Part shown: piece after piece, positions 47,528 to 60,260 of the stretch
Layout of the letters: every line of letters begins with the position of its first letter
Numbering within the stretch: position 1 is the stretch's first letter
Origin: Brachionus sp. 'Tiscar'
Lineage: Eukaryota; Rotifera; Eurotatoria; Ploima; Brachionidae
Assembly (NCBI GenBank): GCA_006352455.1
Contig: VANL01000087.1
Location: forward strand, 1 to 64,000
Length of the DNA stretch: 64,000 nt
Direction of reading: 5' to 3'
The notes under the pieces: model-generated
Database searches by the model: none
What the model saw: the letters and a program-made list of their open reading frames with translations, nothing else
Told to the model about the DNA's origin: nothing
Made by a program: the position numbers and the translations under genes

Positions 47528-48846
47528 AATTTTAAAACGATTTTTTTACATTAAACCTATTTAATGATTAATTAAATTTTATACTTTAAATTTTTTACTT
47601 TAATTTAAAAAAAACTGAGAGAGTTTTAACATAAATATTTATTTATATTTAATTAAAATAAGAAAAATTTTAGATAAAATTGACTTCAAAAAATTTAAAA
47701 AGATTCCTTAATAAAATGCAAAAATTTTATCAAATAATAGCGAAAAATTTTCAAAGTATGTTTAAGTATTTTTTTAAGTCTATTTATATTTAAGTAAATT
47801 TCAATATATTAAATAGGGCATATTTTTGTTCAATTTTTTAAATTTCACATTATCAAGTTTAAGATTCAAATTCCGATGAGCAAAGTTAACATTCTATTTC
47901 AGCATTTCCAGAGGCTTCCGTTCCTCGATCTTACCTGTAGACTTGTATAGGTCATCTTTTAAATTTAATTTTAAAAATTGTTTTTGTCTGTTTTTTAAAA
48001 TTAAAAATTTTTAGATTTTACATATATATCTTTACCTATGAAGTGACAAGTAAATTTACTGAATAAATTTATTTTTTGTTATAAAAAAATTTTACTCAAG
48101 TAATTTTTCTTTTTAAATTAAAAAAAAAATATTGAATCAAAAAGTAACAAAACATTCAAAAAAGATAATAAATTGTTTATATTTAATTTTTTTCTTAGCA
48201 TGAAATTTAACCTATAAATCATTAATTTAAGTTTATTTAGTATTGTATATTATAAATAAACTTTTTTTTTTAATTTCCATCATATTATATAACATTTTAA
48301 ATTTAAATTATTATTATTTTTGAGTAATTAAATAAATCAAGTAAATTAAAAAAAAAATTCAAATAACCTTTTAAAAAAAAAATTTTATTTAAAAAATTAA
48401 TAAAATAAATTTTGATTAAATCTAAAGTATTTTGAGACCAGATTTATTACTTAGATAATAATAATCTATTCTGAATGTGTTTTTTTAAATTATAATATTA
48501 TTATTTAACAAGAAAAAATAAATTTAAATTTACCTTTAAAAAAATAAAATTCCTAAAATAAAACTTTTTTTTTAAACAGCCATGCGTATCAAAATAGACT
48601 TCTCTAAAACTAAGAAAAAAAAATTTTAGTTTTTTTTTATTGAATAAAAAAAGTAAAATCAAAAAAAAAATATGATTATAAATTTTGTCGAGTGATCTTA
48701 AAAAATAGGATTTAAATATTTAAAAAAGTCCACTTTACTAATCGTATATAAAATACTTGTTTGGTAATAAATTCTGTACAATTACATATGTATATTGCCG
48801 ATGCAAGGATGATAGAAATACAAACCTGGTTGTAATAAGTTAAAGA
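47528..48846. other. Intergenic between convergent GET1 and KCTD genes, no gene seen
   Basis: This is extremely AT-rich sequence with long A and T runs, presumably the 3' regions of both genes. Nothing else can be supported. Confidence 0.6.
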
Positions 48847-49770
48847 TTAATCATTCGATACAATTTCGGTTATATGCCATCGTTCAACTAAAGAGCAATT
48901 ATTCGTATCTTCAAATGAACCTCTTCGATCGCACACACAAGAGCTTAGCAATTTAGCGTTGGTTTTTTCAGCCAAAATTGAACAGAATTGTTCCCTATTC
49001 GGAGCAGCAGATTCAAGACCAAGATAGAAAATTTCTTCCCAATATCCAATTGAAATTCCTAATCTTTTAGCAAGACGAAATACTGTTTGTAGCAAGCTCA
49101 TCAAATTAGGATCCAAGCTTTTTCCATTTACACCACATGGCTTACAAGAAATCATTTTTTCTTCATGCATGAATTTAAATTCGCAAACGAATATGTCCAA
49201 ATTTTTCAATTGAGCCGATTGATTTGACCCATTTGGATTGACGAGGCAATTGATAAACTTTTTTGACTTTGGCTCCAAGAAACTAATGGTACTTATTATC
49301 CGAATGGATCCAATAAGTGTTTCAAGAGTGCCTTGATGTAACTTTGAAATTATAGTAAAATACATATCCTTAGTACCTGGACTTTGGTTTACCACTGCCG
49401 AAGTCAGAGATGTCAAAGACTGATTCAAAGATGCTTTTGAGTTGAATTTGTCCGGAAATAAATAATCAAGATGTGCAACAATTGGTTCTATTTGATAAAA
49501 GTCAGCCTCCTGTCTTAACTGAGCGTACTCGTTAAAATTTTCGGGTATGTTTAAAGTTTTGTCCCTGAGAAAATTTAGTATGTGCCTAAAAATAGGACCA
49601 TCTCGGTCAATGAAAATTCGCTTATTTGTGTCTGTCGCTGTTGGTATTTGACCGCTAATCATCCTACAAAGCATCGAATCCGGATAACTGAGTATGGTTG
49701 TTCTTGATGTGGTGTAATTGAAGCCGCCGACATTCAACTCAATTATCTCATTTTGATCATTTGGCTTCAT
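48847..49770 (-). CDS. BTB/POZ (T1) domain protein, KCTD family (307 aa)
   Basis: An N-terminal BTB/T1 domain (about 8-105) carries KCTD hallmarks: IELNVGGFNYTTSRTTI, YPDSMLCRM, FIDRDGPIFRHILNFLRD and LRQEADFYQIEPI. KCTD proteins form oligomers, mostly pentamers, that act as cullin-3 substrate adaptors or bind G-protein and channel partners. The T1 domain resembles the KCTD6/KCTD21 group by eye. The C-terminal 200 residues include a middle domain with several Cys and end VERWHITEIVSND. It is one exon. The start lies 20 nt after a TAATTTTTAG acceptor (exon begins at 49790). There are no membrane segments. The subfamily, and hence substrate, is not settled. Confidence 0.88.
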   Translation of the reverse strand: MKPNDQNEIIELNVGGFNYTTSRTTILSYPDSMLCRMISGQIPTATDTNKRIFIDRDGPIFRHILNFLRDKTLNIPENFNEYAQLRQEADFYQIEPIVAHLDYLFPDKFNSKASLNQSLTSLTSAVVNQSPGTKDMYFTIISKLHQGTLETLIGSIRIISTISFLEPKSKKFINCLVNPNGSNQSAQLKNLDIFVCEFKFMHEEKMISCKPCGVNGKSLDPNLMSLLQTVFRLAKRLGISIGYWEEIFYLGLESAAPNREQFCSILAEKTNAKLLSSCVCDRRGSFEDTNNCSLVERWHITEIVSND

Positions 49771-50204
49771 CTCTCTTATTCATAAAAAATCTAAAAATTA
49801 GACTTTTTTTTAAATGTTTAGAAAAAAATTCAAAACTCAAAGTTATTTTTTGTAATAAATGTCGAAGCCCTAAAGTTATTTTGTTTTATTTTTGACTTTC
49901 AGAAAATCCAGTTTGTAAATGATAACATTAAATTGTTTCTTTAACGAATTTAGAATTTAGCTTTTGTTATATAGAGCCAGTCTGAATTGAATAAAAGTTG
50001 TTTTTTTAAGCCTAGAGCTTGTCCAGACCTGATGTAAGACTCGTTCAAGGTAATACTCGTTCTATATTTACCATATTGTAAAAAACTAAAAAAATAAATA
50101 AAAAAATCTGAAATTTTCAAATTCTAATCTTTATTTATAATAAAAAAAAATAAAAATAAATGACTGAGTAATTTAACTTGGAATGAAAATAAACTATTAA
50201 GCAA

Positions 50205-50595
50205 TTTTTAAGGTAAAATCATGATATTCATCATTAGAAGATAAGCAACTGGCCACTAAAACAGATCGATTTGAGCTTGTGTTCGATCTAAAACTATCCA
50301 TTTGTTTGCGCAATTCTTAGCCCAAATTTTTCCGCTACTTTGCTTCTTTTTACTTTTTATTCGAACAACAGAGCAAGAGGATTAATTAATTTTCTCTCCT
50401 AAAATCCCTATTAATTTAGTTTTAAATTAAGATTTGAAAATTAAATTGCAAGTATGCTCAAACAATCAATGCGATTTCTGCTTTATTTGAAAAAAAAAAC
50501 TTACAAGTTAAGAACTTATGTTCATTGATATGCGTTGTTTTAGTTCTAGTAGCGTTAATTCTCATCTTTCCTATCTTAGAGAAATATTTTTAAAA
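50205..50595. other. Coding-like islands on both strands, unresolved
   Basis: The plus strand, after an acceptor-like TTGCAAG at 50453, reads YAQTINAISALFEKKNLQVK, then a single hydrophobic segment (SLICVVLVLVALILIFPI) and EKYF stop near 50590, like the end of a tail-anchored protein. The minus strand has LRKQMDSFRSNTSSNRSVLV ... TLKIA stop at about 50320-50209, and a start-like MRINATRTKTTHINEHKF ending at a good GTAAGT donor near 50512. These minus pieces do not join in frame. No homologue is recognised; either strand may hold exons of a gene I could not assemble. Confidence 0.25.
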
Positions 50596-51119
50596 TAATT
50601 GCTTAATCAGCCTTAGTTTCTTAATATTAACAAGAAATCCAAAAACAATTAATTTAATTTAATAAATTATATTTCGACCAGAAGCCTAAATTTCCTATTT
50701 TCTAAAATTTTTTTTATTCTGTTTTTATTTTTTCAATCAAAAATATAATTTTTTTTTTCTTCAAAAAATTAAAATAAATCCAAGTCCCTAATTAATTTGG
50801 CTAAATAGATAATAATTGTTTTCTAAATGGCATAAATTGACTTGAAAATTTAAGAGCTATTAGAATTCGATTTTAGTTAGCCTTATTAAAATCAAATAAG
50901 GGTATTGGAACGTTGATTACTTAACGTTAATCAACAACAATTGTCCGATGAATTAGAACTTAAGATAGTTGATGAAAAAATTGCTCTTTATGCCTAATAA
51001 ATTGATTCTGTCACTATAATTTTTATGTTATTTTAATTTAAGTAACTAAATTGCATACGAAAATAATCAATATTTCATTTAGCAAAGTATCCAATGTTTT
51101 AAATAAATTTTAGATAAGA

Positions 51120-51338
51120 ATGCGTAATTTATTTCTCCTAATGCAAACTAATAATGAACATCAAACATCACAAGCTTACATAAACGACCTCGAGCCTATT
51201 AATTTTGATCAAATTAAAAAAACAAAATGTTGTGATTACATCATATTTTTGAAAAAAAAAACGAATTTAAATTTAACTAAATGCAAAATTATTGATTTTT
51301 TTTTTAGTTTTTCCCTCTTTTTGCTCTATGTTGTTTAG
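51120..51338 (+). CDS. Possible small membrane protein (72 aa), unrecognised
   Basis: A frame starts 7 nt after an acceptor-like AATTTTAG. The middle (NNEHQTSQAYINDLEPINFD) has balanced composition, and the end is one hydrophobic segment (IIDFFFSFSLFLLYVV). No homologue is known to me. In such AT-rich DNA a 72-codon frame can be chance, so this is tentative. Confidence 0.22.
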   Translation: MRNLFLLMQTNNEHQTSQAYINDLEPINFDQIKKTKCCDYIIFLKKKTNLNLTKCKIIDFFFSFSLFLLYVV

Positions 51339-51339
51339 C

Positions 51340-54300
51340 TGTTTTAAAATTCCAAAGCAAATATCATTTGTCTCTAATTTGACATGAAAAATAAGCAAAT
51401 TTGACAGCTCTCCCAGGGCTGGTAGATTTTTATTTTTAAAATTTAATTACAATTATAAATTTCGAATGCACATTAAAGGCTGCTGATTTTTTTTTATCTA
51501 AAAATGCCGAGCTTACATTAAAGAAATTAACTTTTGTAAGTCGATTAATAACAAATTGAATGTATATAAACAAGATTACATAATTTGGCCTTGAGCGTCT
51601 TAATGTTGTCTATTTAGAAAAAGCCCAAAGCAATTGATATTTATGAAGAAACAGTTAGAGTTTAATTAAGAACATATAAACTTGGCTTAGTAATTAAACA
51701 CAAGATTTTTGAGAGCATATTTAAAATTAGATTAGAGCTAAAAAGAAATTAAACTTAGATAAACGAATACCAAAAGTATACAAGCCGAGTGCATTCAATC
51801 TAAATCTAAATTCAATAACTATAAATTTGATTAGTTATGTAATTACTAGCTTTTTTCTAAATTATGTTTCCTAGTATGATTAAAGTCTGCATGCAAAACT
51901 CGTGTTTGACAGGAACAGGTTCGCCAGAGCTACATTCAGTCAATAACAAATTTACATTTTGATGATGTAACCAAGGTTTTATCTAAGCTTTATTTTCATA
52001 AAATTTGATCAAGCTAAAAATTGTACCACTTATACACTCAACTAAAAATTAAAATATATAGAAAAATTTTTCAAAATTATTTTTCTTCCAAAATTTTGTA
52101 TTTGTTTGTATTTTTGCTAGAAGTCTGGTTTCTTGCGAAATAAAACTCTTTCGAGCATAAAAAGACTTCACTTTTGATATGTTTTGATTATTTTTTTCGA
52201 AATTCTGTTAATGGAAAAAACAATCTTTTTGGAATTTTGGTCACGCACTAAAAAACGGCTGAGGTAAATAAATTATCTTATTTTTAATCAACCATGACAT
52301 CCGTGATACTGAAAAAATTAATTATTAAAACACTTCATATAATTTTATTTACTTTATGTCACCTAATTTTAAAAAAATGAAAAATGTTCTTTATTTTATA
52401 ATTAAAATAAATAAAAAAAATTAATACTCAATTTTTATTTTATTCATTTTAAATAATTAAAAAAATTTAATAATAAATTAGTAAATATTTATTCGGTTAT
52501 TTTAATTTCAACAACTGTAAAGTTGATGTAATTAAAACTAAGGGAAAGAGTTAAAAAAGTCTTAAAATTCGCTTGAAAAAAAAATAAAAACATTTTTTCT
52601 AAGTCTTTAAAAGAATTTTCAAAACTGTTGGAGATCAAGTTGAATCAAGCTTTATTGAATAAATTAATAATTAAACAAACTTAAGAATTATGGCAAAGTA
52701 ATTATTTTGATCAAATTTTAAATCTGAAATTTAATTTCGCAATTAAATTTCGTCTCAGGATTTTGGAGTTTTATAAGTTATAAAGCTTTATTTAATTAAG
52801 AAAAAAGGTTGTAATCTCTAAAAATGCAATTAAATTTAATTGCACTTTCAAAATTTAAATCTCAAATGTGATCAAAAATTTTACATTACCAGAATTTTAT
52901 TTTTATCAAAATTTTGAAAAACAAATTTTTTTTCACTTGATAATTTTTAGATAAAAAAAGCAAAATATTCAATAAAGTTTTGTTTTATTACAAATATAAA
53001 GGATGGATGAAACTTCTTTTTTTTCTCTACTAAACAATGAAAGTATTTTTTCCTTAAAAGATATTTATTTACTTAGGTAAAAAAGTATTCTCACACGTGA
53101 TAAAAACTAATGAATTAATAAACCCACAAAATTACTAAAAACATTTTTTACCTGATTAAAAAAGCCCCTGTTATACTTTTCAATTTAACAATTGTCAAAA
53201 ATTAAATTTAATTAATTTAAAAGAACAGAAAATGAAATAAAACTATATTTCATTTTCTATATTTTGTTTTTAATGAAATAATTTTTAAATATAATGAGCA
53301 ATTTTTATTGAATTTTTGATTTTTTTACTAATTTTTTTCAAGCAATTTGAGAAAATTTAAGCTAAAGATACAGAAATATATAAACATTAATACTTAAGAA
53401 TAAACTGAAATTTAATGAATATTTATATTATAGTTTATTGGTTTTATTTTAATTTTTTTTTCCAAAATCATTATTTAAATATATGTAAAAGTAAAATTTA
53501 ACTAACGTAAATTTTTAAATACGTTAAAAAATAAGCATGCAATACAAAAAATTCATTTTCAGATGCAAGTATTTTTATAAATACAATATAAAAAAAATTT
53601 AATTGACTTTATTAAAATAGCTATGATATTTTATTGTTTAAAAACAACAACTTCTTAAAATATCATCGATAATTATTTAAAATAAATATTAGCTTATAAA
53701 TAGTCTTAAAAATCCCAGACATTATGAGCAAATTAAATAATTATATGGCACATTATAAATAAATACTATAATCTATTAATTTATTTCATTAATTCATTTT
53801 AAGCACCGATTTTTATTAAATTTATTTAAAATATCTAAAAATTTTCTTGATAAAATCTAAACTTTTCTGATTGATTTTTTTTAAGACTTATTATTGACAA
53901 AATTACTTAGCTTATAAGCATTTAGTTATTCAATAAGTAAAGTACGATAGCGGCAGCTATAATTTTTGACTTTAGATTCTAAGAGAATTAAAGATGTATT
54001 TATGTAAATATAAAATCTAAAATTAACTTAATAGAAATTGATAAAATGATTCTATTCAAGAGATTTTCAAGGAATCCAAAACCGATATTTAATGGTTCAA
54101 TTTAGTTTTTTACTTCAATTATAAAATTACTTCAAAGTAAACTCAAGAAAAATTTATTCAGAAATAATTTCAATTTTAAAAATTTTTTATTTTTAAATTT
54201 TAGAGATAGGAGATAGTTCATGAGTAACTAAATAATTTGAATGAAAAATGGCGGCGTTCTTATTGAATCAATAATTATGCATTTTAAAATTATTGAAATT

Positions 54301-56640
54301 ATTTTTAGCTAAATATTTGGTTTTATTAAATTTTCCAAAATTTTGAATACATATAAACGTCATAATCTTTTTAATCCATTATAGATTTTATAATTTAAAA
54401 CTACAAAACTTATTTTCGACTTGATAAATTGAGGATAATAAATTTTAAATTTAAAATATTATTTTTCAAAAAAAAAACTTAAAATATTTTTATTTACGCG
54501 ACTAAATTACAGAAAAATAAAAATAGAAATTTTCACAAGCACACATTAAATAACTTAAATTGAAATATTTTATCTTGAAAAAATATGTTTTATATTTTTT
54601 ATACGCAAATAAAACGTATTTAAAATAAAATTAATGGAAATTATCATGTAAAGGTGTCATTTTCTTTTAGAATGAGTTCAAATTTACTATTTGTATCTTT
54701 TCATATCTTCAACTTTATGTGGTTCAATGCTTTTTTTTCACTAAATTTGAATTAATTAGTCTCTAAATGAATATTTTCTTTTAAATAAAAAATTCAGACT
54801 AGCAACATTATTATCCAAAAGAAGGTCTTGTAACTTTTTGTCAAATAAATAAATTCAATCTACTATTAAAAATTTTTCAATTGAATAACTTTGATGTATA
54901 TAATTTTCATTTAAATATTTATAAAATATTAAATTAAAACTAGCAAATATGGATCAGAATGTCTAGTTTTCTTTATAACTAATGTAATCTCCTTTATACT
55001 TAAATTTTTTTATGCTAAAAACAAAGAGCAAATTTTTTAATAATAGGATCTTAAGTTTTTTCCAATTTTCTTTGTCAAAAATCGATGAAAATTTTTTTTT
55101 GAAATTATTATAACAAGCTTATAAAAATAACACAATTTTTTTTTAACAGTTTTAAAGTCTAGCTTTTCTTTAAAAATATTTTCTCTTTAATTTTAAAATA
55201 AATAAAATCCACATTAAATAGTTTTTCTTTTAGAAAACTTAAAAATCGGAATTATAATTGCTGAATTATCATCTTATTTTTTTTAACCGACCTAATCGTA
55301 CTATCTAAATTAATAATTGAATTTCAATAAATTGCATAATTATATAAACAAATTAAAATCAAGTAAGCGTTATTAGAAAAGTTGTTGATTTTGAAATAAA
55401 CTTGAGCTGATTTCCTTCATAAGGCTTTCGAGTTTAAAAATATAGGCTTAATTTTATCCAAATAAAGAATGTTTTCTTGATAGATATTGGCAGAAATGAA
55501 AAAATAATTAATATTGAAAACAAAATAATATCTGTTTAAAGAGATTTCCTTTAAGTAAAGATTATGTAATTCATACTTTTGCTATTGAGATAGCTTTGGC
55601 TAAGTGAGAAAAGAATAGGTTTCTTCCTCTCTCCACAAGATATGTTCTAATCGTTTCAAAACAATTAAATATCTATTTGGCCATTTTGTTTAAATTTAAA
55701 GATATTATCGACTTAGATTTCAACTTGAGCATTTCAATTCAAATCAAGAAAGAGAATAGTTCTTTTTCTGGTAGATAAATAATCACCGATTAGAATTTAG
55801 AAAGATTCTAAAAATCATAAAAATCTGAAGAGAATTTTTTTTAGTAAAATGCTCCCTGTTTTAAGATAAAATTAATCAAAATTAGCTTTTATTTAATGCA
55901 AAAAAAAAAAAATATCAGTTCAATTCTAAGTAGCTCTACATGAAACTTCTCTATCTATCTAATTCCCTACCAGAATTTATAGCTTTAAACTTGTCTACCC
56001 TTTTAACATCCGAATGATTTTTGCTTTAAAACAAGGATCTTCGTGAGTTTTGGGTGAATTGAACGATAAATCTTTATTATTAAAATTTCGATATTGATGA
56101 CTAGAATTTATTAAAGGATAATACAAGATTTACATATATTTTCGAGTATGAAGATAGAAATTAATTCTTTACAACGCTAAGTATCTGTCAAAATAAGTTG
56201 TAAAATACACGCAAGTTGCTTGCTTTCTTGAACACCAAAGCTATAAAGCAAATAAAGATTATGTTGTGAATATTTTATTTTTTTTGCCAAGAAACAAATA
56301 ATTATTTATGGCGATCAAACCTGTTATTTTACCCAATATAATCCTTTAGATTGAATTATTAATTGATTTTGAAAAGAAAATAAAGAAACAACAATTTTGA
56401 TTAATATGAGAATTAAAGATATTGCGTGTAATTTTTAATATTTTTTTATTTGCACAAGTCATTTTAAAAATTTAGATTTTAAAAATTTATTACTAAATAA
56501 AATTTTGGCATTCACCGGTGGCTTTAGCTTTATTTTTTCCTTAAAATAAAATTACATACAATTAATATATTTTTACTGTATTTACTATCCCCCTTTTTAG
56601 TTGAGAATCGCATGCTGATGAAAAAGCGTTTTTAACTGCT
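51340..56640. other. 5.3-kb gene-poor AT-rich stretch
   Basis: No exon, RNA gene or clear repeat could be supported. A slightly GC-richer patch near 51900-51960 has no recognisable coding sense. Confidence 0.5.
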
Positions 56641-56779
56641 TAATTTTGAGCTGTTTTGACTAGAGTCTTAGTATTAACTTTGAGCTCTGCACTTTGTAGC
56701 CTAATATTATTTCTTTTTCATTTTTGACTAGTTCAAATTAGTAGTAGTTTATAAACTGCAACATGGTGATATGCGAGCG

Positions 56780-57115
56780 CATCAGAAACGCTCTTTAACA
56801 ATTTCAAAATGTTCATCCAGTTTGTTTTTTTAGTTCGTTGACATTTTTCAACAAAAAAATTTTGTTGGAGAGTGAATTCAAATGATTTGATTCTCTGTTT
56901 TTGAAGAATTTGTGGCGTTGGTTACAACATCTAGTAATTTCTCTTCTAAGTCTCCTTCTATCGCCATATCGATGCGAAATACGAGTCAATTTCGTGTGCA
57001 GCGCTTTTCATATTCGAAATTTTCTTTGCGATATTAGGAAGCATTACCCATGTAATTTTTCAGTCTGTGATTTTTTCAATGTTGCTGTACAAGCTGACAG
57101 AGTCTTAGATTACTG
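56780..57115 (-). mobile_element. LINE RT C-terminal fragment (same family as 530-655)
   Basis: The minus strand reads NFEYEKRC and, after a shift, YGDRRRLRREITRCCNQRHK and NRESNHLNSLSNKIFLLKNV. The first part matches the NLDYEKRC ... YGHRERLKTEITR block at 655-530. The plus-strand 71-residue frame at 56901-57116 is its shadow. Confidence 0.65.
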
Positions 57116-57410
57116 AACCTGCTTTGTACCTTTTATATGTTTTACGATTAACATTTTACTTTTCTTATTTAAAATAAAATTTTTATATAAAACAATTATT
57201 TGTTTAGTGAACTAAGTTATTGATTAATTAAAACTTACAATTTTAAAAAAATAATTTTGCTAAATTCATACATAAATAAAAACACATGTAAGATTAAATA
57301 AAATTTTAGACCAAAAGAATTTTTTTATTTTAACTATCAAATTATTTATTTAAAATAGTTTAAAAAATGTATTTATTAATAAAATATTTGCTGATTAAAA
57401 AAAAAATGTA

Positions 57411-59508
57411 TCAAAAATTAATAGTGAAATGTCCATTTTGGTTAAGATTTTTTAAGTCGTTTTGATTTAATACTAGTTTTTTATTAAGTAATTTACAAAC
57501 TGAGTCGTTATCCATCATTTGACAATGTGCTACATTAATCTGAAGCTCCAAGGAAACGATGGTGTCGCAATTTTCCAAAAAAATTTTATGCACCAACTCG
57601 TTATTTATAAATTGGCCGCTTATTGTTCTTTCATTTACTTTGATTGTCCAAAAATTTTCTGCACTTTGATTTAATTTAAAATCAAAACTAACTAAAATGA
57701 ATTTTTGATAATTTAATTTATATGAATCAACTTTGTACACACTGTCTACAGAATCTTTTGATGAATCAAGTTCAAGTTTTGATAAAATTATTTCTTTATC
57801 TTTAAAAATATCATCAATCTCTATAAATTTAATTGAATGATTATTTGAATCAGCTATCCATAAAATTTTATTATTTTCATCAATACATAATCCATTCGGT
57901 TCATTTAAACCAGGACTTTTAATGAGAATTTTTTTACAATACTTCGTATTTGTATCGATTAATCTTAAACAGTTATTATACGCATCGGCCACGATTAAAT
58001 ACTTATCTTTTAAAAAGCAAACGTCCAAAGGATGCTGCAACTTTGCTTCATAGCCTTTACCATCTTGATTTCCGTAAGCAAATAAATTATCCGGATCAAG
58101 ATTATCGCCGCCAACAAACCCCTTTATACTTCCATCTCTTAAATTCATTATTCTAATTGTAGAACTCTCAGCGTCTGCAATATAACAACTGTAACTATCA
58201 TCAAAGCAAAGACCACTTGGTTGAGCAAAACTAGCCTGTAATGGATATGCATTATTTTTGTTTCTTTCTTTGCCATTTCCAGCTACACAGATCAAAGAAC
58301 CCCATTCTATATTCAGATTTTTCCACCAAATTAAATGTTGTAATTGACTATTAACTGATTTATTCTGAAATGAGTATAGCCAAATTTGATGAGTGCCAAC
58401 ACAAGCAATTAGCAATATTTTACTATTATCTTTTTCCATTAATTTTAAATCCCAAGGAGAGGATATTTCTTGATCTAAACCTTTTTTACCTCCTTTCAAG
58501 TCGTACATACCAATTGAATTTTTAGTTCCTGTTCCACATAAAATTTTAGTTTCCTTTTTGTCTAGTTTGACCAATCTAATAACATTATTGAAGGTGTCTG
58601 CGATATAAAGTGTTTTTAACTGATTATCGTAAGCAATTCCTTGGGGCCAATTCATACAGCATTCGATAAATATACTTTTTTCAAAGCAATTATGGGAAGA
58701 AATTTCAAATTTTAAGGCTTTTTGTGCCATATCAAATCCTAGTACTCTATTGTTGCCACTATCACTGATAAATAGTAAATTTTCATCTGTGTTAAAAGTC
58801 AATTTTGTAGGATACGAAAGACTCTTATCAGGCTGATTGAATTTGTTCTCTTGGTCGAATCTTATTTTTCTAGTACTCAATTTTTTATCATAAAATTTTA
58901 AGCTTATTTTAATAAACTCTCTCAAATAATTGCAATTAACTTCGCCAATGAATTCTCCAATTATTAAACCATTTGGGTTTATTACTAGAATAGTTGGCCA
59001 ACAAATAATGCCTAAATCATTCCAAATTTCTAAGTTTGAGTCGCAAGCAACTGGATGCGAAATTAAATGTCGCTTTAAAGCTGACAAGATGTTGCATTTT
59101 GACTTTTCGTTGCTGAATTTAGAAGAATGGCAACCAAGTGACAAAATTTTTGGAAACTCACTTTGAATTCTTTTCAATAATGGCAGAACATGCAGGCAAT
59201 TAATGCAGCAATATGTCCAAAAATCGATTAGAACAATTTTGTCATTGTAATCGCTTATGTCTATTTTTTGTGAAGAATTTAGCCATTCGAGCTCTTAAAT
59301 AATATTTAGTAAAGTATAAGATAAATTTTAAAATCAAATTACCCTTCAGATTTTGAAGTTTTTTTGAGTGGTTCTTTAGCAATTCAAAGTCATGGTAATT
59401 ATCAAATGAATGCAGGTAATCAAAAACCTTTGTCTCTAGCTCAGCTTCTGTGTTTTTTGAAAAAATAGAAGTAAGTGTTTGGAACAATTCAAATCTTAAA
59501 GTTTCCAT
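57411..59508 (-). CDS. NHLRC2: NHLRC2: thioredoxin-like plus NHL-repeat protein (682 aa, 2 exons)
   Basis: Exons are 59508-59343 and 59293-57411, joined by a 49-bp phase 1 intron that restores LQNLKELEWLN, giving 682 residues (human about 726). An N-terminal helical part is followed by a thioredoxin-like domain with IVLIDFWTYCCINCLHVLP (CINC at 85-88) and a WPTILVINPNG strand. About 340 residues of NHL repeats form a beta-propeller (LLFISDSGNNRVLGF, TLYIADTFNNVIRLV, GTHQIWLYS, SCYIADAESSTIRIM, YLIVADAYNNCLRLI, ILWIADSNNHSIKFI). A C-terminal beta domain follows. Animal NHLRC2 is an essential cytosolic protein linked to cytoskeleton and vesicle organisation; its catalytic role is unclear. An acceptor-like AAATTTTAG ends 18 nt before the start. 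USP14 lies divergently 1.4 kb away. Confidence 0.95.
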
Positions 59509-59670
59509 TTAAAAAATAATTTTTTTACTAAAATTTGATAACTAATGAATAATTTATAATTTATAATTCTATTTAATGGCTAGATTCAGAAAATTGTTTT
59601 TTATGTTTTGCAAAAAAAGTCTTAATTGATAAAAATATATAAAAAAATAAACATCATTGATTGTTGAACT

Positions 59671-60260
59671 TGAAAGAAGTTTTCACGTGTGTTAATTAAT
59701 TAAGTGAATTAGTAAAAAAAATAATAAATTTTTTTTTTATTCAATAAATAAAAAATATTTTTTGAATAAGACGATAAAGATTTTTTAAAAAAAAATATTT
59801 TTTGAATAAGACAATGAAAGTGATGGTAATAAAAACAAAATCTAATAAAAGTAAAAAATTGAATAAATAAAAAGTAGAGAAAATGAGTGAGATTTTTAAT
59901 TAATTAATTTGTTTTCGAATTTTTTTCGAAATATTTCTGATCTGATGACCAAGCAAACGAAGTTTTAATTGCAAAGCATAAATTAGTCTTTGATTGCATG
60001 AAAAGTTTGAGCTACGTCTTAGTTTGCGTCTTGTATACTCTTGCCAGTTTTGCTCTTTTTCATTTTTTTAGGAACTTTCGAGGGTTCTCAAAATTTCAAT
60101 ACGTCTTGATAGTTTGATAAGTTGATTGAATTAATCTTTTACAATTTTTTTGTTCAATATTATCAATACAAAATAAAATGGAGTAAAAAAATTTTTTTCA
60201 TTAAATATCTTTTTTAACTAATTAATTTTTTTTTCAACTCACGTGAAAACTTTACCCCAG
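59671..60260. mobile_element. 590-bp inverted-repeat element with 13-bp direct flanking repeats
   Basis: The left end TGAAAG-AAGTTTTCACGTG and the reverse complement of the right end, TGGGGTAAAGTTTTCACGTG, form terminal inverted repeats of about 20 bp, each with a CACGTG (59684-59689 and 60240-60245). It is flanked by identical TGATTGTTGAACT at 59658-59670 and 60261-60273. A long duplication points to a Mutator-like or similar element, with part of the 13 bp possibly chance. The interior is AT-rich and noncoding, with a small tandem duplication at 59749-59822. It sits in the shared NHLRC2/USP14 promoter region. Confidence 0.75.

Noticed and set aside
57950..59166. Plus-strand frames inside NHLRC2
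   Set aside because: Antisense shadows of conserved NHL repeats and the thioredoxin-like domain.
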